The notes under the pieces were generated by a model. The model ran no database searches and was not told the DNA's origin. It saw only the letters and a list, made by a program, of their open reading frames with translations. Positions 1-10,500 of a stretch of DNA of 64,000 bases are shown piece after piece (positions within the stretch are counted from its first letter, which is position 1; each line of letters starts with the position of its first letter). The position numbers were made by a program, and so were the translations under genes. Location: contig NC_135793.1 in NCBI RefSeq assembly GCF_051106095.1, positions 6,243,501-6,307,500 of the forward strand. The letters run 5' to 3'. This stretch comes from Pogona vitticeps. Lineage: Eukaryota > Chordata > Lepidosauria > Squamata > Agamidae.

Positions 1-387
1 GGATGCTGGGGAGAGGGGGAGGGGGGAAGAAGCGCTGTGAGAACAGCAATGAAGGTAGAACCAATATGTTAAGATGTTTATGGACAATTGGCCAGGGGAT
101 CTATTGTTTGTTCTTCGAAAAAAGAAACCACAGATGCAAATATTTGAGGTTCTCGGCTTTCTCCTCCAGTCCCAGAATATTTCTTTCCTACTCCGGATCA
201 TTTAGGTAGGGAGCAAATAAGGACAATCTACTTATTGGTTGACGTGGCATCTTAGTTTGAGGTCCACCTCACCACTCAATATGCCAGGGGTCTGGATATT
301 TTTGATGACTGCACTGATTAGCATGCTTTTGTAGTTTCCGTAATGTGTGGTAAAGCTCTCCTTTCTGTTTGGGCAGGATGATTAGTA
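1..387. other. Intergenic, nothing recognised
   Basis: No gene, conserved-looking block or identifiable repeat is seen here. Confidence 0.5.
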
Positions 388-536
388 CCAATCATCATCA
401 TCGTCTCACAACTACAGAGCTGGAAGGGACCCTCTGGATCATCAGCTCTAAACCCCGTCAGGGAGGCCCAGTGGGGAATCAAACTCCCAACCTCTGGCTC
501 CATAGCTGGACACCTTAACCACTGAGCTATCCAAGC
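388..536 (-). mobile_element. Short tRNA-headed SINE with CR1-like tail
   Basis: Read on the minus strand, a tRNA-like head (TAGCTCAGTGGTTAAG, then a B-box-like GGTTGGGAGTTTGATTCC) is followed by a short body and a tail of CR1 type (TCCCTTCCAGCTCTG). It ends in a GAT repeat at 388-402. The head abuts BovB sequence at 537. Confidence 0.75.
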
Positions 537-655
537 TGAAAGTGAGGAAATAGAAATTGTAAAGGATGTGTTATACCCTGGTTCAACCATCAATCTAAAT
601 AGCGACTGCAGTTAAGAAATTAGAAGAAGACTAAAAAAGGCAGTTCACTGAACTA
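537..655 (+). mobile_element. BovB (RTE) LINE fragment
   Basis: Translated pieces resemble the BovB reverse-transcriptase region (YPGSTINLNSDCS). It begins directly at the SINE head and is cut off at about 655. The same junction occurs at 2320/2321. Confidence 0.65.
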
Positions 656-1904
656 TCCAGCCAAGGATAATACATTTTTCTTGGCTATTTTCAGACATCT
701 AACATAAACCATCCTTCCCTCTCACTATTACATTTAAAGAAATGATAAGAGATACTAGAATTTTGTTTTAAGCTGCTATAGAATGAGAATTCACTGTGTA
801 ATTGGAAACCCAATTATCGTGAAGAATTACACGTGATTTGCATAGGTGTAAACGCCATGGCTTCTGCATAGACAGATATTGTTTGAAGTTTAAATGCATA
901 CACATAATTATAATGGTGCTTGTCGTAATCACAACGTAGAAATGCTCTCCGAAGACTACTGGCTCCTCCTTTTTTCAACAGTGGCTTGAGTTTTCGGTGG
1001 TGTGCCAACTAAAGAACATGCAAAACCTCAAACAAACAAACAAACATCACAATGCTTTGATGCGCTTTGAATTCCTTCCTAGAGTCTGTAAATGTCTTTA
1101 GCCTAGCAATGAAGTATAGCTGGAATGGAAATCTATGCAAGAACAGAACTTTCGGAAAGACAGCTTCTATAGATCCATAACTTCTATCTTGTTTTATAGA
1201 CCTGTGGTAAACATGGATGGTAAATCTCTGGCCACAGTTTTGATTAGGCTTATGGGGGTTTTTTTGGGTTTGGTTTGGTATTCTTCCATCTTCCCATAAG
1301 CTTCTTGTGCAGTTACTGATTGAAGATGAGACGCACTGTAAAGGTGTTGGAACTTTAACTGCCGTGCATAGGACTAAGCTGGGTTCTGTAGGCAGGAAAG
1401 CTATTGCATAGACCTGCTTGAAAGCAGCTGCAGTAGACAAGGACTGTGCTTTGCACGCCGGATACCTGTCGAACAGAAATGAACTGAGCTTTGCTGGCAG
1501 AAAAGCTGTTGGATAGAATTACGCTTTGTAGATGCTGCGCAGAACAAACTTTCCATGCCTAGAAACTGATTTTTTTTTTGTATGCCTGGCGAGAAAATAA
1601 CCAAGCTGGTAGAAACGGCACCTTGCCCCACGTGCTTTTCTTTTGCCCTACCTGTAGCTCTGGCCGTTGCAGGAAATTAATCTTTTACCCGCTTCCCAAA
1701 CTTAGAGGGATTTCTACCACAGGCTGAAAAAAACACTTTCCTTATCCCTGATGTGAAATACAAGCATGGGAATTTGGGCTCTTGCTCACTGGAAACCAGA
1801 GGTCTGATCAAGAGTAGACACACCAATTAGTTTCATCTGAAGGAGGACGAAAAATGGGCAGAAGAAACACCAGTAATTTAAGATTTGCAAATAACAAACA
1901 CCAT
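656..1904. other. Intergenic, nothing recognised
   Basis: Ordinary mixed-composition sequence. Open frames on the minus strand here show no family resemblance. Confidence 0.5.
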
Positions 1905-2016
1905 GTTACTAGCAGAGAATGGCAAGCTCTTGAAATTTAGAGGAGATTTGCATTCCTGTACTGAGCAGGGATTTGGACCCTTATAGGCTCTTTCCAACTT
2001 GATGATTCTACGAGAA
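1905..2016 (+). mobile_element. CR1 LINE 3'-end fragment
   Basis: The sequence has the CR1 terminal pattern: CTGAGCAGGGATTTGGACC, then TCTTTCCAACTTGATGATTC. It is degraded and truncated. Confidence 0.65.
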
Positions 2017-2077
2017 AGTGCCAAAGTTGGATCACAGGTGTACATTAAGACAAAACCAATCTCTATGCAGAAATTAT

Positions 2078-2320
2078 TAATAATAAGCATAATCCTGTGC
2101 CACCCAGTCAATATGACTTAATGGCAATCCTTTTGAGGGTTCCCCAGATACAGAATAGGCAGCAGTGGTTTACCACTCCCTTCTACTTGGGGGGCATTGG
2201 GACTGTACAGTTTGCCCAAGGCCAAACGGGGTGGCTCTGCTCTCAGGAGGCATGGCAGGGAATCAAACTCCCAACCTCTGGTTCCATCACCAGAGACCCA
2301 AACCACTCAGCTATCTAAGC
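2078..2320 (-). mobile_element. Long tRNA-headed SINE with BovB-like tail
   Basis: On the minus strand the tRNA-like head is followed by the long body (TTGGGCAAACTGTACAGTCC region) and a BovB-type tail ending in an ATT repeat (minus-strand reading) at about 2080. The head abuts BovB at 2321. Confidence 0.75.
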
Positions 2321-2792
2321 TGACTGTGAAGAAATAGGAATTGTGAAGGATATGCTTACACCCTGGTTCAGCCATCAATCCAAATGGAGACTGCAGTTAA
2401 GAAGTCAAAAGAAAACTAGGATTTGGAAAGGCAGCTATGATGAAACTGAAAGAGATCGTAAAGTATAAAGATGTGTCAATAGAGAGCAAGGCCAAAGTCA
2501 TTGATGCTACGATATTCCAGATCAAAGCAAGCCTAAACTCTCACTAGAAGCAAAATCAACTGCACTGCGGCTAGCATGCTTTGGGCATGAGAGGACAGGT
2601 CTCAGGGGAAAATGCAATAATGCCAGGAAAAAGTAAAAGGTAGTAGGGAAAGAGAAATAATTAACATGAACGAGAATGACTTCATAAAGGAAATCCTGAC
2701 CTTAGTTTACAAGACCACAGTAGGACTGTTAATGACAGGTGCCTTTGGTCGTTAATTGATAAAATCACTGTAAGTCAGAAACAACCCAATGG
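2321..2792 (+). mobile_element. BovB LINE 3' end
   Basis: Broken BovB ORF2 pieces are followed by the end region (DQSKPKLSLEAK, then a degraded zinc-finger-like end) and a 3' tail GTAAGTCAGAAACAACCCAA. Numerous stops make it non-functional. Confidence 0.7.
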
Positions 2793-2861
2793 CACAAATA
2801 ACATCGGACCCACTAAAATCAACGAGGCACAAATTATTCAGCATTAAATTACTGTATTTTT

Positions 2862-3094
2862 CCATGTATAAGACTATACTTTTTAGACTAAAAATTGAGG
2901 GTCGTCTTATACACGGAAGTAAGCTGAGGAGAGAAAAAACAAGTGGCAGGGAAAGCAGGGATCAAAGTGATCTTGCAGGGCTTTGATCCCTTTCCCCCTA
3001 CACTTGCTAAGCCCCACTTAGATTTCTTAATTTTGGATTAGAAAAGTGGGGGGTGTCTTATACATGGGGGTGTCTTATACATGGAAAAACACGG
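2862..3094. mobile_element. MITE, TA-target (Tc1/mariner-like)
   Basis: Near-perfect terminal inverted repeats of about 22 bp (left CTGTATTTTTCCATGTATAA; right is its complement ending GGAAAAACACGG). TA precedes the left end. It is 233 bp and non-coding. Confidence 0.7.
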
Positions 3095-3460
3095 CAAATC
3101 CTACTGATTTGCATTCATCTTATTTAAGAAGGATTAGGTCTGGATCCAACTCTAGGAAGCTGGGAGACATTTAAGAACTTCTAGATTACGGCTGGAATGC
3201 AGAATTCCAAAAGTGGAATTCTAAACCTAGAGGGGCATTCTCAATATGGCTTGTTTTAATTTATATTAATTAATGGTTTGCAATCCCTGCTAGATCAGAC
3301 CAATGGTACATTTAATCCACCATCCTGTTTCCCAGAGAATTCCACCCAGATATCTCAGTGATACCAAAAGTGAGGAGAGTTAATTGAGATAGCAGATCCT
3401 TTTATTCTTGCTCGTTAGCAGCTGGTATTCTGTAGTACACATAGAGGGTCTATGTTACAG

Positions 3461-3785
3461 AATCATAGAATAATTGAGTTGAAAGGGTTTATGACCATCG
3501 AGTCCAACTTCTTCCTGATTGAAGGAATCCAAAACAAAGCAGAGCTGACAGATGGTTGTCCAATTTTCTCTTGGATGCCTCCATCATCCCCTGAGGTCAT
3601 TAGTTCCATTGTCGTACTGCTCTAACAGTTAAGACATTTTCCCTGATATTCAGTTCAAATCTGGCTTCCTGCAGCCTGAGCCCATTATGATTGAGAACAG
3701 ATCCTGCCCCTCCTCTATATGACTACCCTTCAAGTATTAGAAAAGTACTATCCTATCTCCTCTCAGTCTTCTTATTTACACATGG
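3461..3785 (-). mobile_element. CR1 LINE 3' end
   Basis: It begins with CAGAATCATAGAATAATTGA, the reverse of the CR1 terminal octamer repeats. It continues with the typical CR1 3' region (GAGTCCAACTTCTTCC; CAAGTATTAGAAAAGTACTA). It is 5'-truncated. Confidence 0.8.
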
Positions 3786-5442
3786 GCAAAGGGTGGCCTC
3801 ACAGCCTACACAGGATACCAGGACTTGCTGTGTACAGGCATGTTGGTCTCCTCTGAGCCATTTAAGCTCTCCATGGATCTATTTTAGAGCCAGTTCTTCT
3901 TTTGCCCCACCCGAAAACCAAATATGACCTGCAGAAGGAGATGAAGGGGAGAGATAACCAGAAGTTTCACATACCTCTTCTATTCAACTGTTGTGACCGA
4001 CTGCCATTTCTGGGCTTCTCTTCCTTCGTTAATTTGTCTAATCTCTTCTCAAAACCTTCTACGTGGCTAGATCACCATACGCTGTTGGTAGTTACGTCCT
4101 CTGTGTTTTTCCCCTTATGTGGGCAAGATTCCTGCCCATGGTAAAGAGGTCTCTGGTCCAATGAAATCAGGAACTTCTTCCCAAGAAGTTTTCTGGAATT
4201 CCATGTCTTGTCACTTGAACCCACAGATTCAGACTCTTACCCTCCAGGGTGGTGATAATGGTTATGGGAATTGTTCTCTCATTTCTGTAACAGCCTTCCC
4301 AGTATCTGAAGATTTTTCCAGGATCCCCTCTGAATTAGCTTGTCCCTTTGCTCTATGCATTGAGGTTTCTCTCAATTTTTAATTTTTTTTTAAATTTTAT
4401 TTTATTATTATTATTTTGCTTCTCAGCTACCGTGGCCAAAGAAGAACAACACGCCAACGTTCAATTATTTTTGGAAACGTCCAGTGGCTGAAGAAATAGA
4501 TGGCACAGACCAAGCATGCACGAAAGCCACGTTCTCAAACATGAAAGACCCATTATGTAACTGCAGATGTGTGGCGCACAGTGTTATTATTTTTGTATTA
4601 AAGGGAGACGCTCCCAAATTAAAAACAGATTCTCGCCGCCTGTTCTGGAGTCCAAACGCAGCTGGCCGCTGTCACAGAAACTTCAGTGGCCTCGTCATCA
4701 TAGCCTTCTTTATTCTGTTCCAGTTTCCTTTGGCCATGCATACAAAGGAACAGGAAATATATATTTTTAAAAAAAGTATGATGGCTTTTGGGGATTAGGT
4801 GTCGTGACCAGGTGTCCTGCTTTTCCAAGGACAATCCTCTACCTGAAATCTCTCTATCAGACATCCAGGTCTGCTGAGTTAAGTCTAAATTGCCTGATTC
4901 AAGTGTGGTTTCGGGATCAAGAAGCATAAGAGGGGAGACCAGGGGCTTTGAAGAAACCCATCAAAATTAGCACTTGGTCAGAGAGAATCTGGGTTTTAAG
5001 AAAGCTTTACGGGCCAGAGAAAACAAGATTAACGGATTTCTCTACTGCTAGGTAGAGGGCGTGGAGGACATGCGGGCATCAGCAAACAGAAGGCAGCTTT
5101 GAAAAACCCATTAATGCTGGTATTGGCGCTAACCTGAAAAACTCTTGAGAGCTTGGGACCAGGACATCTGAAAGGTTACCCTCTTGAAGGTGAACCTGCC
5201 CAGATTTGGAGGTCTCCCACAGAAGCCACGTTGCATATCTCACCATGCCAAAAGAGGAGGCTAGGTGTACATGCAAGACAGGGCCTTCTCTAGAGCAGCC
5301 ATTCTCAATGGGGAGCCTACGGCCCCTTCTGAAGACCTTGGCGCATTTGAATGGGGCCACCGAATGGGAACGATTCTTCACACACACCCTTATAAGGTTT
5401 GTTATGTGACTTCTGCAGTCCTGATTCGGCCTATATTTAGAT
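3786..5442. other. Intergenic, nothing recognised
   Basis: No repeat family or gene is identified. There is an AT-rich run at about 4380-4415. Confidence 0.45.
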
Positions 5443-5661
5443 ATGGGCACGAAACGTTTTCCGGCTGAATGGCTGGTTTGCAGTTCGGGTGCTCTGCCCC
5501 TTCCAGTGGGTGCCCACTCAGAGACAACACCTAGAGGAATGGGGCAGGGGATGGTCACTGAGAAAGCTCCTGCTGAAGAAGACAAGGGCGTCAAATCGTG
5601 GATCCACTGTTCAGCTGAGAAACGAACCACGCCAAACCATGAACCGGCAGTTCGTGCCCAT
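5443..5661. mobile_element. MITE with ATGGGCACGAA ends (hAT-like?)
   Basis: The left end ATGGGCACGAA is mirrored by TTCGTGCCCAT at the right end. The interior includes TGGGTGCCCACTCAGAG. A relative with the same interior lies at 59521-59686. The superfamily is not certain. Confidence 0.5.
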
Positions 5662-5670
5662 CTCTACCTA

Positions 5671-6081
5671 CAGTGGTGCCTCGCTTGATGATGTTAATTC
5701 GTTCCAGCGAAATCACTGTAGAGTGAAAACGTTGTCAAGCAAAATTAAAAAGCCCATTGAAATGCATTGAAAACCGTTCAATGCGTTCCAATGGGTTGAA
5801 TACCTGCTCATCCAGCGAAGATCCTCCATACGGTGGCCATTTTCAGGTGACTGTTAAGCAAAAAATGCCTCCTAAAAATAGCGGGGAGCCATTTTGAGCA
5901 GCCGGTGGCCATTTTGAAAACCCAACAATCAGCTGTTTTGATCGTGGTAATGCAAAGAATCGTCGCAAAGTGAAAAAAACTCATTAAAACATTGTTTTGC
6001 GATCGCAGTTGTGATTGCAAAAACATCATCGTGAAGTGGATTCATCGTTATACGGGGTAATCGTTAAGTGGGGCACGACTG
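5671..6081. mobile_element. Palindromic MITE, copy 1 (TA-target, Tigger/pogo-like ends)
   Basis: It starts CAGTGGTGCCTCGC and ends with the complement (GGGGCACGACTG), flanked by TA on both sides. It has an internal palindrome around AATGCGTTCCAATGGG and three GCCATTTT motifs. It carries no open reading frame. Related copies are at 15844, 48071 and 63902. Confidence 0.8.
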
Positions 6082-6444
6082 TACATTTCTTTCATAGTGT
6101 GTTTGTGTTTGTGGTCCAGAAAGGCTGAGAATGGCTGATCTAGAGCAGCAGCTCCGAGTGAGAGTGATTCCCAAGGGAAGTCATTCTCATAACATCCGTG
6201 CTGACATTCTATTATATGGCCCGAACAGTGTTCTTCTGCCTGGCCTTTATTTTTATAAAACTGGCTAGCAGCATTGCTTTAAACCTGATCATCTTTATCA
6301 TGCATTTCGATTTGGATCTCCTGGTTGGCCCCCAACGGGCTGGAAGGAGATCCATAAATGTTTATAGAAAGAGATAGATAAAGAACCAAAGAACAGGTTG
6401 GCTTTGCCTGGCATGAAACAGAAAGCAGTAGCCACACATTAGGG

Positions 6445-6545
6445 CAAGAGGTGGGCAAGATCCAGACCTCCAGATGTTGCTGAACTTCAGTTCCCACCTG
6501 CTAGGGACTTGCTGATGGGAATTGCAGTCTAGCAACACAATGATG
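6445..6545. mobile_element. hAT-type MITE remnant
   Basis: Paired CCTCCAGATGTTGCTGAAC and GGGAATTGCAGTCTAGCAAC blocks resemble the two arms of the common squamate hAT MITE. The ends are lost. Confidence 0.5.
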
Positions 6546-7017
6546 AAGCCACTGAACGGGCCCAGGATGGAATATATTGGAAATAGGCACAATCAGGAAA
6601 TAGGTAGTAATGTGGGAGAATGCCATTCCCCTTCATTTTTATAAGAATTTTCCAAAATCCACAAATTTCTTCATATTTGGGATGAAACTTGTGAAGGCCT
6701 GTGTTGGAATCCCTGTGGATTCTACCATGCTAGTGCTGAGTTAGTGTTTTTGTGAGAGATTGCGTCTTGCTTTTCTCATGCCAAGTAGGTCTAACACTGC
6801 CTCTTCCACCTAGGAACAACTGGCTCTGCTGGATTCGGCCAAAGCAGATGGTTGAGGGGGAAAATTGTTTCAGTTTTGAAGAGTTTGCAAAAATTTGCTC
6901 ATCACATATTTGGAACCGAGAGAACCTTAGGCTTAGATAATTCAGATACAGGAGAAAGGAACGTTGGCAAACATTCTCATCACAAGAATAAAGTGATTTA
7001 CACATCCCTAGAAATAT
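6546..7017. other. Intergenic, nothing recognised
   Basis: Unique-looking sequence with no gene signature. Confidence 0.45.
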
Positions 7018-7262
7018 TAGCTGGCTGGTTCAATGTGTGAGATAATGGTCCCTGGTTTCAGAGCCAGCAGTTGGGAGTTTGATTCCCCACTGTGTGTTCC
7101 AGGAGAAGAGCCAGCCTGGGTGGCCTTGGGCCAGCTGCACAGTCCCAGGTTGCCTCCAAAAGAAGAGGATGATGAGCGACTTCTGAGTACTCTCTCTCTG
7201 GAAAACCCTGGAAAGTGTCATCATCATAAGTCGGAACAGACTTTATGGTATATTAATTATTA
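7018..7262 (+). mobile_element. Long tRNA-headed SINE with BovB-like tail
   Basis: The head and GGGAGTTTGATTCCCCACTG are followed by GCCAGCCTGGGTGGCCTTGG and a BovB-type tail (ATAAGTCGGAACAGACTTTA), ending in an ATTA-rich stretch. Confidence 0.8.
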
Positions 7263-8698
7263 ATTAGAATGGAGCCTACAATGATGCACACCAGAAGACC
7301 GCAGAGCCCAGAACAAACCGAGGATGTAAAAACCAACCAAGGATCTAAAAGACTGGCACATGGGCAATGTCTCCAAAGGAAAAGCGTGCGCTCTTCCCTG
7401 AAATGCCCACATCCATGCATATGAAAAGGAAGTGAAAGGCTGGGAGACCTTTACACAGTTCCTCAAATAATAAGCAAAATTTGGCTGCTGTTAATGCACG
7501 GGCACTTGCCAGCAAAGCTTGTTGGCAGATGCCAAGGGGTTGAGGTTGGGGGGGAGCAGCCGCTCCGGGTTTCCACAATCAGGTTCTTTAAGCTGATCAC
7601 CACGGGGGCCGTGAAAGGGCTTTCAAAGGAGGAGCCTAGGGGTCAAGAGGCACAGTCCATATGCTTGCGCAGATACACTTCCTGGCACCGTCAGCGATGG
7701 AGCTACACGTGTAGACTTCTCCTTTTGGGCTAGCAGGGAGGCTGCTGGTTAAGCAGCTGCCAAAGGATCGGAGGGAGCAGGTTAAGTTGGCTTTGCCCGC
7801 CATAAAAAAGAGAGAAAGCTTTTGCAGTCAAAAAAAAAAACAACAGTAGGAGGGTGCGGGAGGAAAGGGAATTCGGCGTGATGATAATAGAGAAACCTCC
7901 GAGACAGCAGGCATTTACAAAGCCCGAATCTTTAAAGGAGCTTAAATTTTGAAGGAAAACCCATATAAAAAGCTAAAACGCCCTTGTCAGGCACTAAATT
8001 TTTTTTACATTATTACTTCAACATGTGCTCCAACATTCGGATGAAAATAGATGTACAGAAACAAACAGGAAAAACCCATTCAGATGATTTTTTTTTAAAA
8101 AGCGTCATCTGTATCATCTGTCTAGTCCTTTTGCCTGGATTATCTGCAGGCGTCTAAAGCATTACATGATGGATCTTGGTCCCTCTTCCCCATCAAGACT
8201 TGCCTGCCTGTGGATGTTTAAAAACCCTATCTAGGGGGTGGTGTGGACCTAATAACATGAGGAGAACATGTTCATCTATGAAACTTCTCGCATGTCTATT
8301 GTGGTGTGAATCGTGCCGGCTTTATGGACAGGGAGCCTACAGAATGCAACCAGACTTGGAGTGCGCCTCTTACAGGTAGAATTTGGAAAGTTACTTTTAA
8401 AAGGAATGAATACAATGACATGGTGGGCCCCCTTCAGTGGCAGAATGGTAGCAGACAGATGCCGCTACCCCTGTTCTCTTATGGAGAGCTTCTGCATGTT
8501 ACTCTGCCCAAACATATTTTTCCAAGCCCTTGTTCCTTGCTTAAATTCTTTGCATGGATAAATTCCCAACATGCAAATCATTGTTATCAGGGAAAGTTGC
8601 CGGTGAGGAAATGGCATGTTATAAAGCCCTGATTCTTGTTCGAGTCTTCTGGACATGATAGAACTCAAGGGCATAAGATCAGTGGCTGGGTATCAGGC
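7263..8698. other. Intergenic; one octamer next to a SOX-like site
   Basis: No gene or transposon is recognised. ATGCAAAT at 8571-8578 is directly followed by CATTGTT at 8579-8585. Confidence 0.4.
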
Positions 8699-8711
8699 TA
8701 ACGGATTAATC

Positions 8712-9127
8712 GCGAGAGGCATCCTTCAGTCTCCAAAGACGATGGTAACGTGCTCTGTATGGAGGACTTGGAACAGGGCCAATTCGAGAGTGACAATCTC
8801 TTCCACACTGAAGACAAATCCAATCTGTCCCCTGTCCAGCTCCCTGATTTTGCTGCTTTTGTGACTTCCTCTTTGCCTCGGCCTGCTGGACAAGGGTCTC
8901 TTCAAATTGGGAGAGGTCGTGATGCAACGCCTGCCTCCAGGCTGAACGCTCAGAGGTCAAGGTTTCCCATCTGTTGAGGTCCATTCCTAAGGCCTTCAGA
9001 TCCCGCTTGCAGATATCCTTGTATCGCAGCTATGGTCTCCCTCTGGGGCGATTTCCCTGCACTAATTCTCCATACAGGAGATCCTTTGGAATCCGACCAT
9101 CAGCCATTCTCACGACGTGCCCAAGCC
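8712..9127 (-). mobile_element. 5'-truncated LINE end with C-terminal zinc-finger-like motif, flanked by 12-bp direct repeats
   Basis: The minus strand encodes a LINE ORF2 C-terminus: MADGRIPKDLLYGEL, RYKDICKRDLKALGMDLNRW, then ICLQCGRDCHSRIG. One in-frame TAG lies before the RYKD block. There is no poly(A) at the 3' end. AACGGATTAATC at 8700-8711 and 9128-9139 is a perfect target-site duplication. The family is uncertain (L2, Vingi or a related clade). Confidence 0.7.
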
Positions 9128-9194
9128 AACGGATTAATCAGAAGTCAGATTTTAATGCAAATGTAACCCTTCTTGTTTTAAGAGTTATATAAAC

Positions 9195-9520
9195 AGCAGG
9201 ATAGCTCTGTGGTTTAGGTCTCTGGCAAAGCCAGAGGTTGGGAGTTTGATTCCCCACTGCACCTCCTTGAACAGGGGCTGGACCCATAGAATCATAGAAT
9301 AGTGACTTTACATGGGGCTTATAAGGCCATCAAGTCCAAACCCCTGCTCGATGCAGGAACACAAATCAAAGGATATCTGCCAGGTGGTTGTCTAGGTTTC
9401 TCATGAACGCCTCCAGTGCTGGAGCGCTCACCACCTCTCAAGGGGATTGGTTCCACTATTTCACTGCTCTGTGATCCAGACGGTCCCTTCCAGCTTTGCA
9501 GTTCTAAGATTATTATGAAG
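9195..9520 (+). mobile_element. Short tRNA-headed SINE interrupted by a CR1 fragment
   Basis: The head (GGATAGCTCTGTGGTTTAGG; GGTTGGGAGTTTGATTCC) and CAGGGGCTGGACCC lie at 9195-9285. The rest of the tail (TGATCCAGACGGTCCCTTCC and AGTTCTAAGAT) resumes at 9472 after the CR1 insert. Confidence 0.75.
9286..9470 (-). mobile_element. CR1 LINE 3' end nested in a SINE
   Basis: It begins ATAGAATCATAGAATAGTGA (reversed CR1 terminus) and continues with GCCATCAAGTCCAAACCC and CACCACCTCTCAAGGGG, all CR1-typical. It splits the SINE tail at 9285/9471. Confidence 0.75.
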
Positions 9521-10174
9521 AACAGAACAGAGCCTGGATGAGTCATAGTTTTCATGAGCATTCTCAGTAGGATCAAAAAAGCCTTCTTCCCCGCATTTAA
9601 TGTCCCCATATTTGTTCATATTGCTGCTTCTGTCTATTGCTTTCGTTGTCTTCAAGGACATCACCAAGTAACCGAGAAGTGGCAAGGTGTGACTCTACAT
9701 ATGCTATGGACTACAGCACCCATAACGTAACCGGTGCTGAGAAATTGTGGAAATGGCAGTCCAAAAGGGTCTCGAATGCCAGATGTTGGCCTGCTCCAGG
9801 TGGTACTGTCACTCAGAGGTAGGCTTCTAAGGTAATCCCATTCATTGTGATTCCAGACATGACAGGATCCTCTTGGTGAGAACAGTGGAGGCAATAGCCA
9901 CACAAAACAAGGGCACCAGACAGTATTTTTAGGAGGTGAATATTCAAATAGCAGCCGTGGGTTTTTTGTTTTTTTGTTTTTTGTTCCTCCATCACTGCCC
10001 CAAACACATTTAACTGATGCTGCTTAAGGGCCATTATAATGTTAAATCCTGCAGTGTTTTTTTCCCCTCACTGGTTTCAAAACCAGGACTGCAAGCAGAA
10101 GATCTGAAATTACTACGTCATCTAAAATTTGCAGTTAATATTGTTGCACTAAAATTAAAGCATTTGAACATTTC
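9521..10174. other. Intergenic with a probable hAT MITE remnant
   Basis: About 9690-9800 has paired ATGGACTACAGCACCCATAA and TGGCAGTCCAAAAGG arms. Otherwise nothing is recognised. Confidence 0.4.
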
Positions 10175-10309
10175 GAAGGAAGGAAGGAAGGAAGGAAGGA
10201 AGGAAGGAAGGAAGGAAGGAAGGAAGGAAGGAAGGAAGGAAGGAAGGAAGGAAGGAAGGAAGGAAGGAAGGAAGGAAGGAAGGAAGGAAGGAAGGAAGGA
10301 AGGAAGGAA
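10175..10309. repeat. (GAAG)n microsatellite, 135 bp
   Basis: About 34 nearly perfect tetranucleotide units. Confidence 0.98.
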
Positions 10310-10500
10310 TTTTGTTTATTTATTTATTTATTGCACTTACATGCTACCAATCTAGACATTGTCTACTCTGGGTGGCTCACAACAGACAAGATAAAATAGT
10401 TACTATATAATAGTAGTTTTATAACATTATAGTACAATGAAAACAATAGTTCAAGATGGAAAGAAGAAATTTAAGTATTGCCTGGAGGGAAGGCCTGTTT
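10310..10500 (-). mobile_element. LINE 3'-end-like repeat with TTTA run
   Basis: A run of TTTA units is followed by TACTCTGGGTGGCTCACAAC, a pattern seen at the ends of L2-like squamate repeats. A similar unit is at 50055-50250. The family is uncertain. Confidence 0.45.

Noticed and set aside
10175-10309. CRISPR-like array
   Set aside because: It is a simple tetranucleotide repeat without spacers, in a vertebrate genome.
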